A stretch of DNA of 64,000 bases from Streptomyces kanamyceticus (GCF_008704495.1 NZ_CP023699.1:1302001-1366000), one strand, 5' to 3'; shown: positions 52,201-60,568, numbered from the stretch's first letter. Numbers and translations: made by a program. Notes: generated by a model from the sequence alone, not told the origin.

Positions 52201-52328
52201 TAGTAGCGCAGCATGACGTGGCGCAGCGCCTCGGCGTCCAGGCGTTCGCTGAGCGCGGTCGACCCGACCATGTCGCAGAAGACGATGGTGACGGTCTTGC
52301 GGCTCTGGGCGGAACGGTCGCGCGTCAT
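49236..52328 (-). CDS. Class III nucleotidyl cyclase-AAA ATPase-TPR regulator
   Basis: 1030 residues from ATG 52328. Residues about 8-190 are a class III cyclase domain (VTIVFCDMVGSTALSERL, EKYIGDAVMAVFG, VRIGIHTGEVVTSG). An AAA/STAND ATPase with P-loop GDPGVGKSRLA follows at about residue 240, with VIDDLQWAHEDLL as Walker B. The rest is a long helical repeat region (TPR-like). Such proteins are signalling regulators; whether it makes cAMP is unknown. Second-to-last large gene of the reverse operon, 55 bases after the MFS stop. Confidence 0.88.
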   Translation of the reverse strand: MTRDRSAQSRKTVTIVFCDMVGSTALSERLDAEALRHVMLRYYAVLSDCLERHGGTVEKYIGDAVMAVFGIPAIREDDALRAARAALDILAAVRTFAKDALGAHGVPVAVRIGIHTGEVVTSGDADAGHALVSGEVVNVAARLEQHAPTGQILVGADTQRLIASAAETVPVPPLTVKGKRDPVPAWRLVSVGSPGHGAARGRGVALVDRQDELAQLDLAFGRVGRDRTCHLVTLYGDPGVGKSRLARTFAAVAAAAGATVACAACPPYGSEGSLAPLAQLLKRLLGDGPRERLAELLGTAGPAAAAATALARLAGSGRSGTSFDETCWALQRLCTALAAERPLVLVIDDLQWAHEDLLGALDHIADWVQGAPLLVLCLARPELLEQHGSWGSGKLNATALVVPPLGGEDCRELVMRLSGGSAAPTTAEQQDVVAHFAPSPLPDRAVGRLISRSEGNPLFVEQIMEMVAEGADPDDVPLSVRAIVAARLDRLAPDERAVLERASVIGAEFAAADLAALAEPDEPAADPVVRDLARRRFLEAADPGTAGEPRWRLVSQLIRDEVYTGMSKLLRARGHESYAEHARRTGPDDHHTIGTHLEQASRLRAELDPGDPEVRRTARAAATHLGRAGTDALAHGDINWAVGLLRRALALTGDRSPDALALRTALAEARLAAGDAEEAVAEMRRLLGDAAEAGDARTAARVRLQLGYLEPGDDGFGTLRDAARAAVPVFTEADDALGLARAFLAMGQESQSRSRHREAAAHLERALRESVRAGAELERAGILGALAVSLWLGPEPVGSALRSCRGFRGDHLAGRLVGRATVACPMAVLLAMRGEFDEARGLLDDALRTLTDLGHHFAVPAVHLFTATVAQLADHWDEAERLLRDAAAATERLGDGQLHSTAVRDLARVLLSRGDPRDEVRALLDRLIGDGVAAMPAAACEVHGMRARIAAADGDHAAAAEHIVTALRAAAATDSPSCRAGAELDRAHVARALGRTTEAAAAAAEAERLFRAKGHLVGVRRAAAVRDGGR

Positions 52329-52383
52329 GCGGCACCCCCTCGGACGGTCTCAGGACTCTTCGGCACCCCCTGTCCCCCGCTCC

Positions 52384-53937
52384 TCAGAACAGCACGCCGC
52401 CGATGATCGGCTCCATGCTGTGCGCCTCCACCTCGGGGGCGCGCGCCTGGATCCGGGACTGCACGTCGATCAGGGTCGCCACCTCCTCGTCGCTGAGCCC
52501 GGACAGCGCCGCGCGCTGCCCGTCGGGCAGTTGGTCGACGGGGAAGCCCGCGCCGCGCAGCAGCTCCAGGTTCTGTCCGCCGCGGTCGGTCTCCGTTCCC
52601 CGGTCCTGCCCCGGCTCCCCGGTGCTCCCGGCGTCGCCGCGCGCCCCGTCGAGGTCCTTGCTCCCGTCACCGGCCACCTTCTCGCCCCTCCCGTAGATCC
52701 ACACCACCACGCCGACGGCGCAGAGCACCGCGCCCGCCGTCCGGAAGACGAAGCCGACGCTGAACCACCCCGCGAGCAGCGCGCCGAGCGGCGGCGCCGC
52801 GAGCTGCAGCAGCACGGGGAAGGCGTTCGCGGTCGACGTCACGCGCCCGATGAGCTCCTGCGGAGTCTCCCTGTGCAGCACGTACGGGAAGACGACCATG
52901 ATCCCGGCCGCGGCGAAGCCCACGCCGAACGCGACGGCCATCCAGAGCAGGGCGTGCCCGCCCGCCCCCACCGCGAGGCCGATCCCGATGACCCCGACGA
53001 GCGCGCCGACCAGGAGCTGCGCCGCCCCGAGCAGGACGAAGGGCCGCACCCGCGTGCCCCACTGGCTGATGGCCAGCGTGCCGAGCACGGCGCCGAGCCC
53101 GACGGCCGCCACCACGTACCCCAGGTCCTGTTCGCCCACGTCGAGTTCGCGCATGGCGAGCGGCGACAGCGTGTCGAAGGCGAGCACCAGGAAGAGCGTG
53201 GCCGCCATGCTGCCGATCACGGCGATCAGCGCGGGCGTGCGCGCGATGAAGGCGACGCCCTCGACGGTCTCGGCCCACAGCTTGCCCCTGGCGTCGGGGG
53301 GCGCAGCGCGCCCGGCAGCCGGCTCGCCGTCCGCCGTCTCCTGGCGCGCGGAGCGCTTGGGCAGGCGTACGGCGCAGAGCAGCAGCCCGGAGACCACGAA
53401 GGTCGCCGCGTCGGCCACGAAGGCGGCGCGCACGCCCCACAGGGCGACGACGAGTCCGCTGAGCGCGGGGCCCGCGACCTTCGCCGCCTGGTTGGCGAAG
53501 ACGGTCAGGGACATCGCGGAGAGCATGTCCCGCTCGGGCACCACCGAGCGCAGTGTGCTCTGGTACGCCGGGTTGAACAGGGCCGAGAAGGAGACCTTGA
53601 GCACGACGAGGGTGAGCAGCACGGGCAGCCCCGGCGCGGCGAGGAAGCCGAGCACGAGGGCGGCGCGCGCCACGTCGCAGCCGATCAGGACGGCCTTGCG
53701 GTCCCGGGTCCGGTCGGCGACCGCGCCCGCCACCGGGGCGAGCAGCACCAGCGGCACCGCGGTGGCCACGCTGACCGCGGCGAGCGCGCCCGCGCCCTGG
53801 TCCCAGACGTAGGTGACGAGCACGATCAGCGCGAGGTAGTCCAGCCAGTCCCCGACGCTGGAGACCACCTGGCTGGCGAAGAGCACGCGGAAGCGGCGGT
53901 GCCGCAGCGCCGCGGCCATCGCGGGCGGCCCGGCCAT
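52384..53937 (-). CDS. MFS exporter with C-terminal precursor-peptide-like domain
   Basis: 517 residues from ATG 53937 (GTG 53940 is adjacent). Residues about 1-410 are a 12-helix major facilitator (RFRVLFASQVVSSVGDWLDYLAL, ADRTRDRKAVLIG). A charged, Gly-rich linker (about 415-455) leads to a 62-residue tail (52384-52572) that aligns with the peptide at 45486: LSDEEVATLIDVQSRI against LSQEEVALLNSIKSRL, both followed by HS and a Gly/aromatic end (IIGGVLF against LSGAFVW). This looks like a self-carried recognition or substrate module on the exporter. Confidence 0.85.
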   Translation of the reverse strand: MAGPPAMAAALRHRRFRVLFASQVVSSVGDWLDYLALIVLVTYVWDQGAGALAAVSVATAVPLVLLAPVAGAVADRTRDRKAVLIGCDVARAALVLGFLAAPGLPVLLTLVVLKVSFSALFNPAYQSTLRSVVPERDMLSAMSLTVFANQAAKVAGPALSGLVVALWGVRAAFVADAATFVVSGLLLCAVRLPKRSARQETADGEPAAGRAAPPDARGKLWAETVEGVAFIARTPALIAVIGSMAATLFLVLAFDTLSPLAMRELDVGEQDLGYVVAAVGLGAVLGTLAISQWGTRVRPFVLLGAAQLLVGALVGVIGIGLAVGAGGHALLWMAVAFGVGFAAAGIMVVFPYVLHRETPQELIGRVTSTANAFPVLLQLAAPPLGALLAGWFSVGFVFRTAGAVLCAVGVVVWIYGRGEKVAGDGSKDLDGARGDAGSTGEPGQDRGTETDRGGQNLELLRGAGFPVDQLPDGQRAALSGLSDEEVATLIDVQSRIQARAPEVEAHSMEPIIGGVLF

Positions 53938-53965
53938 CACGAGGCGCCTTCGCTGCGGGGGTTCA

Positions 53966-54673
53966 TCACCGGGCTCCTTCGCTGCCGAGGTGCGTCGCGG
54001 GGGCGTACGGCTGGACGAGCTCCTCGAAGACCCGCACCACCGAGCGCACCGTGTGCAGCGCGGAGCGGACCACGGCCGCCGAAAGGCGTTCTTCCAGGGG
54101 GAGTTCGTCGAGGAGGCCGAGGAGTTCGGCGCCGTGGCCGACGTCGGCCGCCGCGTGCCGGGCCAGGGTGCGGAAGGCCGCGCGCGGATGGCCGGTGCGG
54201 GCGCCGAGCACCTCGGCGACGTCGGGCCGTGGCGGGCTGCCCTCCAGGACCGCCTGGTAGCCGAGGAGGCAGACGGGGTGCTGCCCTCCGATCCAGAGGT
54301 AGGGGACCCCGCAGAGCCTGGCCACCGCGCCGGACGGGATCCGCCGCCAGACCCGGCCCGGGTCGTGTCCGAGGGCGGCGAGGTCCTCGCACACCCAGGT
54401 GTCGTGGCCCCTCTCCTCGGCGATGTGGTGCTCCCAGTACGGGATCAGGGCCTCGGCCACCGGGTCGGCGCCGTGCCGGGCGAGCTCGGCGCAGCGGGTC
54501 CGCGCGACGGTCATCAGCGGGACGGACGCACGGATGATGTGGTGGGTCGTGACGAGGAACTCCGGGTAGATCCGGTCGGGTTCGGGCACCTCCCAGACCC
54601 GGTCGACGGCGGCGTGCAGGCCGGGCATGAGCAGCCCCAGCGCGGCGTCGACCCGGGCGCCCGCGCCGCTCAC
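53966..54673 (-). CDS. Heme-oxygenase-like diiron enzyme (HDO2)
   Basis: 235 residues from GTG 54673, overlapping the radical SAM stop by 4 bases. Homologous to the protein at 44716: YPEFLVTTHHIIRASVPLM, HIAEERGHDTWVCEDLAALG, GQHPVCLLGYQAVLEG and RHAAADVGHG match in order. Potential ligands are conserved, except that Tyr replaces the second His of HPACLLGH. Likely acts on the same type of substrate as HDO1. Confidence 0.8.
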   Translation of the reverse strand: MSGAGARVDAALGLLMPGLHAAVDRVWEVPEPDRIYPEFLVTTHHIIRASVPLMTVARTRCAELARHGADPVAEALIPYWEHHIAEERGHDTWVCEDLAALGHDPGRVWRRIPSGAVARLCGVPYLWIGGQHPVCLLGYQAVLEGSPPRPDVAEVLGARTGHPRAAFRTLARHAAADVGHGAELLGLLDELPLEERLSAAVVRSALHTVRSVVRVFEELVQPYAPATHLGSEGAR

Positions 54674-55809
54674 GCGGGACCTGCCGGGGCACCGAGAGCG
54701 GCGAGGTCCCGGTAGGCGGCGACCGTGTGCCGGGCGAGGAAGCCGTCGGCGCCGCGTTCCTCGACGAGCCGGTTGATCTCCCGCTCCAGTACGCGGGTGC
54801 CCGCGCGCGCCATGAAGGCGTCGGCGGCGGCCGCGGCACCCGGCGCGGCCAGGACCGACACGCACGTACCGCAGTAACCGGCGCACTCCCGGCCGGAGTC
54901 GGCGTCCGGCGCCAGCGCCCTGGCGAGGTACTGCGGGCCGAACGCCCTGATGCCGCGCAGCAGCGGGCGCTCGACAAGTGCTCGGCGCACGGCGGGCCAG
55001 CCGTCGTCGGCGACGTGGCCGAGACGGAGGTGGCCGGGGAACTCTCCGGCGGGGCCCGCGAGGCGTCCGCCCCGGCCGTCCACGACGTTCTGGTTGCAGC
55101 AGGCGACCACGGTCCCGTCGAAGGCGACGACGGGCCAGGCGGCCATCGCGCACGGCGCGGCGCCTTGGGGCACGTCGGCGGCGGGGACGGCGGGGGCGGG
55201 GGCGGAAGGGGCGGCGGACAGCCACTGCGCGGCCCGGCCCGCCGCCCGCACCTCGGCCGCCAGGACCGGCACGCGGTCGCCGAAGGTGCGGCGGATGTCG
55301 TCGGTGACATCGGCCAGATACGGGTCGTCCGGGCCCAGCCCGGTGACTTGCACGCTCACGTCCTTGCCCGCGTCGAGCAGGCCGCGCAGCACGCCGAAGA
55401 CGCGGGCGCGGGGCACCTCCGCCTCGTGGAAGGCGTCGAGGCTGGCGGCCACGTGGTCGACGGCTGCGAGGGCCGCCGCGACGGGGGCCGGGGTACGGGT
55501 GGCGCGGGCGAAGAACATGCCGGTGAGGAGCTGGGTGCGGGTGCCCGCCGCGCGGGCCCGGTGCGCGAGGTCCTCGACCAGGCGCGGCCTGAGCAGCGGC
55601 TCGCCGCCGGTCAGGAGCAGGAAGTCCGGCCGGTCCTCGGGGGTGAAGGTCGCGACGAAGGTGGTCAGGGGCGCCGCGTCGAGTTGTTCGGAGTCCGTCG
55701 TGGACGCGGTGGAGCAGTGCGCGCAGGAGAGCGGGCACCGCCTGGTGAGCGTCATCAGGAGGGCGGCCGCGGGCCTCGACCGCGCCGCGAGCAGTTCGAC
55801 CAGATGCAT
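54670..55809 (-). CDS. Radical SAM enzyme of the reverse operon, homologous to rSAM-A
   Basis: 379 residues from ATG 55809, with GGGAGGAGG upstream. C25-P-L-S-C29-A-H-C32 (CX3CX2C) and LLTGGEPLLRPR. Auxiliary-cluster candidates are PCAMAAWPVVAFDGTVVACC and CAGYCGTCVSVL, as in rSAM-A. N terminus MHLVELLAARSRPAAAL parallels MHLMEILRYRPVPAAAV of rSAM-A. First gene of the reverse operon. Confidence 0.88.
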   Translation of the reverse strand: MHLVELLAARSRPAAALLMTLTRRCPLSCAHCSTASTTDSEQLDAAPLTTFVATFTPEDRPDFLLLTGGEPLLRPRLVEDLAHRARAAGTRTQLLTGMFFARATRTPAPVAAALAAVDHVAASLDAFHEAEVPRARVFGVLRGLLDAGKDVSVQVTGLGPDDPYLADVTDDIRRTFGDRVPVLAAEVRAAGRAAQWLSAAPSAPAPAVPAADVPQGAAPCAMAAWPVVAFDGTVVACCNQNVVDGRGGRLAGPAGEFPGHLRLGHVADDGWPAVRRALVERPLLRGIRAFGPQYLARALAPDADSGRECAGYCGTCVSVLAAPGAAAAADAFMARAGTRVLEREINRLVEERGADGFLARHTVAAYRDLAALGAPAGPA

Positions 55810-55940
55810 GGGACCGCCTCCTCCCGGCGCCGGGTCCTTCCGCCGCGCGAACCGGCCGGACCTGACCTCCTGTGTTCCCGAGCTTCGCCGAGGCGGCTTG
55901 TCCACCGGTATGTACGTGGTTGCGGAACCCTTGCTCCGGG

Positions 55941-55958
55941 GCGTCCCAGAGCGTCCCA
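55941..55958. promoter_or_regulatory. 10-bp direct repeat upstream of the reverse operon
   Basis: GCGTCCCA at 55941 and again at 55951, 130 bases upstream of the radical SAM start, within the 255-base divergent gap. A regulator site is possible; low confidence. Confidence 0.3.
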
Positions 55959-56064
55959 TCGGCATCGATACGGGGACCAATTCGGGCATGAGTACGACGC
56001 GTTGACGGGTGATCACCCGTGCGCCGAGGGGAACCGCGCGGCGCGTTGAGGCACTCTTCTCCGT

Positions 56065-57969
56065 GTGTCGTACGCATCATCGCTTCCCCCACAGCGCCCG
56101 CCGTCCCCCGCCACCGGTCACATGGTCGTGTGCGGCGGCGACAACGCCCTCGCCCACCGGCTCGCCGCCGAACTGCGCGGTGTCTACGGCGAGCAGGTGA
56201 CGCTCGTCGTGCCGCCCGCGGGACGGGGCGAGCGGGCCCAGGCGACGGGGCGGGCCACCGCGCTGCTCGGGCGCATCACCGCGGCCGTCTCCCGCACCAC
56301 GGGGAACGCGGGCGGCAACGGCCAGGGGAACGGCGAAGGCGACGGCGGTGTGCCGCGGACCATCGAAGCGGTCGAACTCACCGACGACGTCCTGGTGGAC
56401 GCGGGCGTCCCGCAGGCCGCCGCGCTCGCGCTCATGCATGACGACGACGAGACCAACATCCGCACCGCGCTCGCCGCGCGACGGCTCAACCCCTGTCTGC
56501 GCCTGGTGATCCGGCTCTACAACCGCAAGCTCGGCCAGTACCTGGAGGACCTGCTCGACCAGGCGGCGGCCGTCGCGGGCCTGGCCGCGGCCGCCTCCAG
56601 CGTCACCGTCCTGTCCGACGCCGACACCGCGGCCCCCGCGCTCGCGGCCACCGCCGTCGCCGGGACCAGCAAGGTCGTGCACGCCGACGGGCTGCTGCTG
56701 CGCGCCGTGGAACGTACGCCGCCCGCGACGGGCACGGTGGCGCCGCGCGGCCTCGCGACCCTCGCTCTGCTCTCCTCGACCGCCAACGACCCCGCGGGCT
56801 CCGAGGGTTCGGACCGCGCGGGCGGCGAAGCGGGGCCGCTGCTGCTTCCCGACGACGCCGCCGTGGCCGCGGCGCCGGGCCGTGGCGCGCTGGTCCTCGA
56901 AGCCGTGTCGTACTCCGGTGCCACGCCGCCGCCCGGGTTCCTCGCGGGGCGCGGCGTACCGCTGCGCCAGCTGTTCTCACGGCGTCTTCGCTGGTCGGTC
57001 GCCGGATTCGCCGCCGCGGTGCTCGGCATGGCGATCGCCTCGATCGTCACGACCGCGGACACCAGTCCGCTGCACGCGACGTACCTGACCCTCCTCGACC
57101 TCTTCTCGATCAACGACCCGGCGACCGAGGGCCCGGCCAGCCGACAGATCCTCCAGCTCCTGGCCGGTCTCGTCGGGCTGCTGCTCCTGCCGATCCTGTT
57201 CGCCGCCGTCCTGGAGGCCCTCGGCACCTTCCGCACCGCCTCCTCGCTGCGCCGTCCGCCGCGCGGTCTCTCGGGGCACGTCGTGCTGCTCGGGCTCGGC
57301 AAGATCGGTACCCGGGTCCTCGCGCGGCTGCGCGAGCTGGACATCCCGGTGGTGTGCGTGGAGGCCGACCCCGAGGCGCGCGGCGTCTCGCTCGCGCGGC
57401 GGCTGCGCGTGCCCACGGTGATCGGCGACGTGACGGAGGAGGGCGTCCTGGAGGCGGCCAAGATCCATCGCGCGCACGCCCTGCTCGCGCTCACCAGCGC
57501 GGACACCATCAACCTCGAAGCGGCCCTGTACGCACGGGCGGTCAAGCCCGATCTGCGGGTGGCGCTGCGTCTGTACGACGACGAGTTCGCCACCGCCGTC
57601 TACCGCACGCTGCGGGCCGCGCACCCGGGCGCCCTCACGCGCAGCCGCAGCGTGTCCGCGCTCGCCGCGCCCGCGTTCGCCGGGGCGATGATGGGCCGCC
57701 AGATCCTCGGCGCGCTGCCCGTGGAGCGCTCGGTGCTGCTCTTCGCGGTGCTCGACGTCGAGCGGCAGCCACAGCTCGCGGGCCGGACCGTCGCGGGGGT
57801 GTTCCGTCCCGGGGCGTGGCGGGTGGTCGCCCTGGAGCGCTCCTCGGGCCTGGAGTGGGAGCTCGACCCGGAGTACGAGCTGCGGCCCAGCGACCGCGTC
57901 GTACTGGCCGCCACCCGGCAGGGCCTGGCCGAACTCCTCGCCCGCAGGCCGCTGCCCGCCTCTTCGTGA
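56065..57969 (+). CDS. RCK (TrkA-N)-domain ion-channel-like protein, CASTOR/POLLUX type
   Basis: 634 residues from GTG 56065. An N-terminal nucleotide-binding RCK-like domain (HMVVCGGDNALAHRLAAEL, about residues 19-37), then two membrane helices (LRWSVAGFAAAVLGMAIASIV, about 310-330, and LLAGLVGLLLLPILFAAVL, about 370-388), then a second RCK domain (VVLLGLGKIGTRVLARL, about 410-426). The loop between helices (LLDLFSINDPATEG) lacks a TVGYG filter, so ion selectivity is unclear. Resembles a potassium- or calcium-linked channel/regulator. Confidence 0.78.
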   Translation: MSYASSLPPQRPPSPATGHMVVCGGDNALAHRLAAELRGVYGEQVTLVVPPAGRGERAQATGRATALLGRITAAVSRTTGNAGGNGQGNGEGDGGVPRTIEAVELTDDVLVDAGVPQAAALALMHDDDETNIRTALAARRLNPCLRLVIRLYNRKLGQYLEDLLDQAAAVAGLAAAASSVTVLSDADTAAPALAATAVAGTSKVVHADGLLLRAVERTPPATGTVAPRGLATLALLSSTANDPAGSEGSDRAGGEAGPLLLPDDAAVAAAPGRGALVLEAVSYSGATPPPGFLAGRGVPLRQLFSRRLRWSVAGFAAAVLGMAIASIVTTADTSPLHATYLTLLDLFSINDPATEGPASRQILQLLAGLVGLLLLPILFAAVLEALGTFRTASSLRRPPRGLSGHVVLLGLGKIGTRVLARLRELDIPVVCVEADPEARGVSLARRLRVPTVIGDVTEEGVLEAAKIHRAHALLALTSADTINLEAALYARAVKPDLRVALRLYDDEFATAVYRTLRAAHPGALTRSRSVSALAAPAFAGAMMGRQILGALPVERSVLLFAVLDVERQPQLAGRTVAGVFRPGAWRVVALERSSGLEWELDPEYELRPSDRVVLAATRQGLAELLARRPLPASS

Positions 57970-57970
57970 C

Positions 57971-58819
57971 CTACTCCGCGGGCGCGGGCAGGATCTGCCG
58001 CAGGTGCGGGTCGGGGTGGAAGTCCCTGCGCCACTCGCGCGGATAGCCGACGGACGCCTCGACGTGCCGCACGCCGTCGTGCCAGGTGGTGCGCGGGATG
58101 TGCAGATGGCCGTAGACGACGGCCTCGGCGTCGTACTTCAGGTGCCAGTCGGCGGTCAGTTCGGTGCCGCACCACAGGGCGAACTCGGGGTAGCGCAGGA
58201 TCCGGGTGGGTTCGCGGAGCAGCGGCCAGTGGTTGATGAGGATGGTGGGCAGACCGGGGGTGCGTGCGTCGAGCCGCTTCGCGGTGAGTTCGACGCGGGC
58301 CCTCGACCAGTCGTCCCGGGTCTCGAACGGGTCGGGGTGCAGGAAGTACTCGTCGGTGCAGACGACGCCCGCCTCGTGGGCGGCCTTGAGCGCCTGTTCC
58401 TTGGTGTACGTACCCTCGGGCCGGAAGCTGTAGTCGTAGAGCAGGAACAGCGGCGCCACCGTGACCGGTCCGCCCGCGCCGCGCCACACGGGATACGGAT
58501 CCTCGGGGGTGAGTGCCCCCAACGACCGGCAGAGCTGGACGAGATGCTGGTAGCGCGCCTCGCCGCGCAGCTGGACCGGGTCGTCCTTGGGAGTCCACAG
58601 CTCGTGGTTGCCCGGCGACCACACCACCTTGGCGAACCGTTCGGTGAGCGTGCGCAGCGCCCACTCGATGTCGGCCATGCGCTCGGCCACGTCACCGGCG
58701 ACTATCAGCCAGTCCTCGTCGGTTTCGGGCCGCAGGGACTCGACGTAGTCCCTGTTGTCCTGATAGGCCACGTGCAGGTCACTGATCGCGAGCAGCTTCG
58801 GAGTCTTGTCGGATGCCAT
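57971..58819 (-). CDS. Metallophosphoesterase
   Basis: 282 residues from ATG 58819 (ribosome site GGAG; an adjacent GTG at 58822 also fits). Calcineurin-like metal motifs: AISDLHVAY (D-x-H), VAGDVAE, WSPGNHELW, LINHWPLL and VYGHLH. It dephosphorylates or hydrolyses a phosphoester in the cytoplasm; substrate unknown. One base separates its stop from that of the convergent channel gene. Confidence 0.9.
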   Translation of the reverse strand: MASDKTPKLLAISDLHVAYQDNRDYVESLRPETDEDWLIVAGDVAERMADIEWALRTLTERFAKVVWSPGNHELWTPKDDPVQLRGEARYQHLVQLCRSLGALTPEDPYPVWRGAGGPVTVAPLFLLYDYSFRPEGTYTKEQALKAAHEAGVVCTDEYFLHPDPFETRDDWSRARVELTAKRLDARTPGLPTILINHWPLLREPTRILRYPEFALWCGTELTADWHLKYDAEAVVYGHLHIPRTTWHDGVRHVEASVGYPREWRRDFHPDPHLRQILPAPAE

Positions 58820-58912
58820 CACTCCGTGAGGCTAACCGAGTTGATCCCGAAAACGGCGGCCGGTCCCCCGCCACGCACCGGCCGCCGCCCGCCCCGGCCC
58901 GCCCGCCGCTGC

Positions 58913-60568
58913 TCAGTGGTGCTCGCCCTCACCTCGTTGGATCGCCAGGTACTCCTCCACAGTCGCCTTCGGCACCTGGGCCTTGGGCCCGTACATGGCG
59001 CGGGCAAGCCGGGCCCGCAGCCGGTCGGAGCGGCCGACCTTGCGGGCGACGCCGTTGGCGTCGACCAGGGGTCCTATCTCGTAGGGCCGGGGCTGCTCAT
59101 GGGCTGTCAGGGTGTACAACTCGGCCTGCGAGAGCGACTCGTGGACCTCGATGTACTCGCCGTGCGGCAGCCGCTTGATGGTGCCTGTCTCGCGGCCGTG
59201 CAGCACCTTGTCGCGGTCGCGGCGCTGAAGTCCCATACAGATCCGGTGCGTCACGAAGAACGCGGCGGCGGGCACGGCGAAGCAGCCGATCCGCACGAAC
59301 CAGGTGATGACGTTGATGGAGAGGCCGAAGCGGGTGGCCCACAGGTCGTTGCCGCCGCCGACCATCAGCACGGCGAACAGCGCGAGCCAGGCCACGCCGA
59401 GCCCGGTCCGCACGGGCGCATTGCGCGGCCGGTCCGCGATGTGGTGCTCGCGCTTGTCGCCCTTGACCCATGCCTCGATGAACGGATAGACGCCGATGGC
59501 GAGCAGCACCAGCGGGAAGAGCATGAAGGGGATGAAGACGCCCAGGTTGAGCGTGTGCCCCCAGGCGTTGATCTCCCAGCTGGGCATCACCCGGATCAGC
59601 CCCTCGGAGAACCCGAGGTACCAGTCGGGTTGAGCGCCGGTGGAGACCAGGTCGGGCCGGTAGGGGCCGATCAGCCAGACCGGGTTGATGGTGGCGACCG
59701 CGCCCATGATCGCGAGCACCCCGAAGACGAGGAAGAAGAAGCCGCCCGCCTTGGCGATGTAGATGGGCAGGAACGGCGCCCCGACCACGTTCTTCTCGGT
59801 TCTGCCGGGCCCGGCGAACTGGGTGTGCTTGTGGTAGAAGACCAGGATCAGATGCGCGACGACGAGCCCCAGCATGATGCCGGGCAGCAGCAGGATGTGG
59901 ATCGGATAGAACCGCGCGATGATGTCCTCCCCCGGGAACTCCCCTCCGAACAGGAAGAAGGAGATGTACGTCCCGATGACGGGGATGGAGAGGATGGCGC
60001 CCTGCGCGAAGCGGATGCCGGTGCCGGAGAGCATGTCGTCGGGCAGCGAGTAGCCGGTGAGGCCCGTGATGATGCCGAGGAACAACAGCGTCCAACCGAA
60101 CATCCAGTTGACCTCGCGCGGCTTGCGGAAGGCCCCGGTGAAGAACACCCGCATCATGTGCGCGAGCATCGCGGCGACGAAGACGAGCGCCGCCCAGTGG
60201 TGGATCTGCCGGATGAGCAGTCCGCCGCGCACCTCCATGCTGATGTCCACCGTGGACTCGTAGGCCCGGGACACGAGCAGGCCCTTGAGCGGCACATAGG
60301 TACCGTCGTACGTCACTTCGGCCATGCTCGGCTCGAAGAAGAGGGTCAGATAGGTCCCGGTGAGGATGAGGATCAGGAAGCTGTAGAGGCAGATCTCCCC
60401 GAACATGAACGACCAGTGGTCGGGGAAGATCTTCCGCATCTGGCTCTTGGCGAGGGTGTTGATGCCGAGCCGCCCGTCAGCCCAGTCGGCGACCCGCTCG
60501 CCTCTGCCGGGCTTCCCCGGCCGTGCGGGTAGTCCACGTGCCCCGGTGCGCTCGATGCGTCCGCTCAT
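58913..60568 (-). CDS. Cytochrome b subunit (QcrB) paralogue, stand-alone
   Basis: 551 residues from ATG 60568 with AAAGGGAG upstream. About nine membrane helices. Heme-b His ligands are seen in IHHWAALVFVAAMLAHMMR and in HILLLPGIMLGLVVAHLIL, and the quinol-site motif is PDWY (QPDWYLGF). A C-terminal cytoplasmic extension is typical of actinobacterial QcrB. No QcrA, QcrC or CtaE gene is adjacent, unlike the main respiratory operon, so this is an orphan paralogue. Confidence 0.9.
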   Translation of the reverse strand: MSGRIERTGARGLPARPGKPGRGERVADWADGRLGINTLAKSQMRKIFPDHWSFMFGEICLYSFLILILTGTYLTLFFEPSMAEVTYDGTYVPLKGLLVSRAYESTVDISMEVRGGLLIRQIHHWAALVFVAAMLAHMMRVFFTGAFRKPREVNWMFGWTLLFLGIITGLTGYSLPDDMLSGTGIRFAQGAILSIPVIGTYISFFLFGGEFPGEDIIARFYPIHILLLPGIMLGLVVAHLILVFYHKHTQFAGPGRTEKNVVGAPFLPIYIAKAGGFFFLVFGVLAIMGAVATINPVWLIGPYRPDLVSTGAQPDWYLGFSEGLIRVMPSWEINAWGHTLNLGVFIPFMLFPLVLLAIGVYPFIEAWVKGDKREHHIADRPRNAPVRTGLGVAWLALFAVLMVGGGNDLWATRFGLSINVITWFVRIGCFAVPAAAFFVTHRICMGLQRRDRDKVLHGRETGTIKRLPHGEYIEVHESLSQAELYTLTAHEQPRPYEIGPLVDANGVARKVGRSDRLRARLARAMYGPKAQVPKATVEEYLAIQRGEGEHH

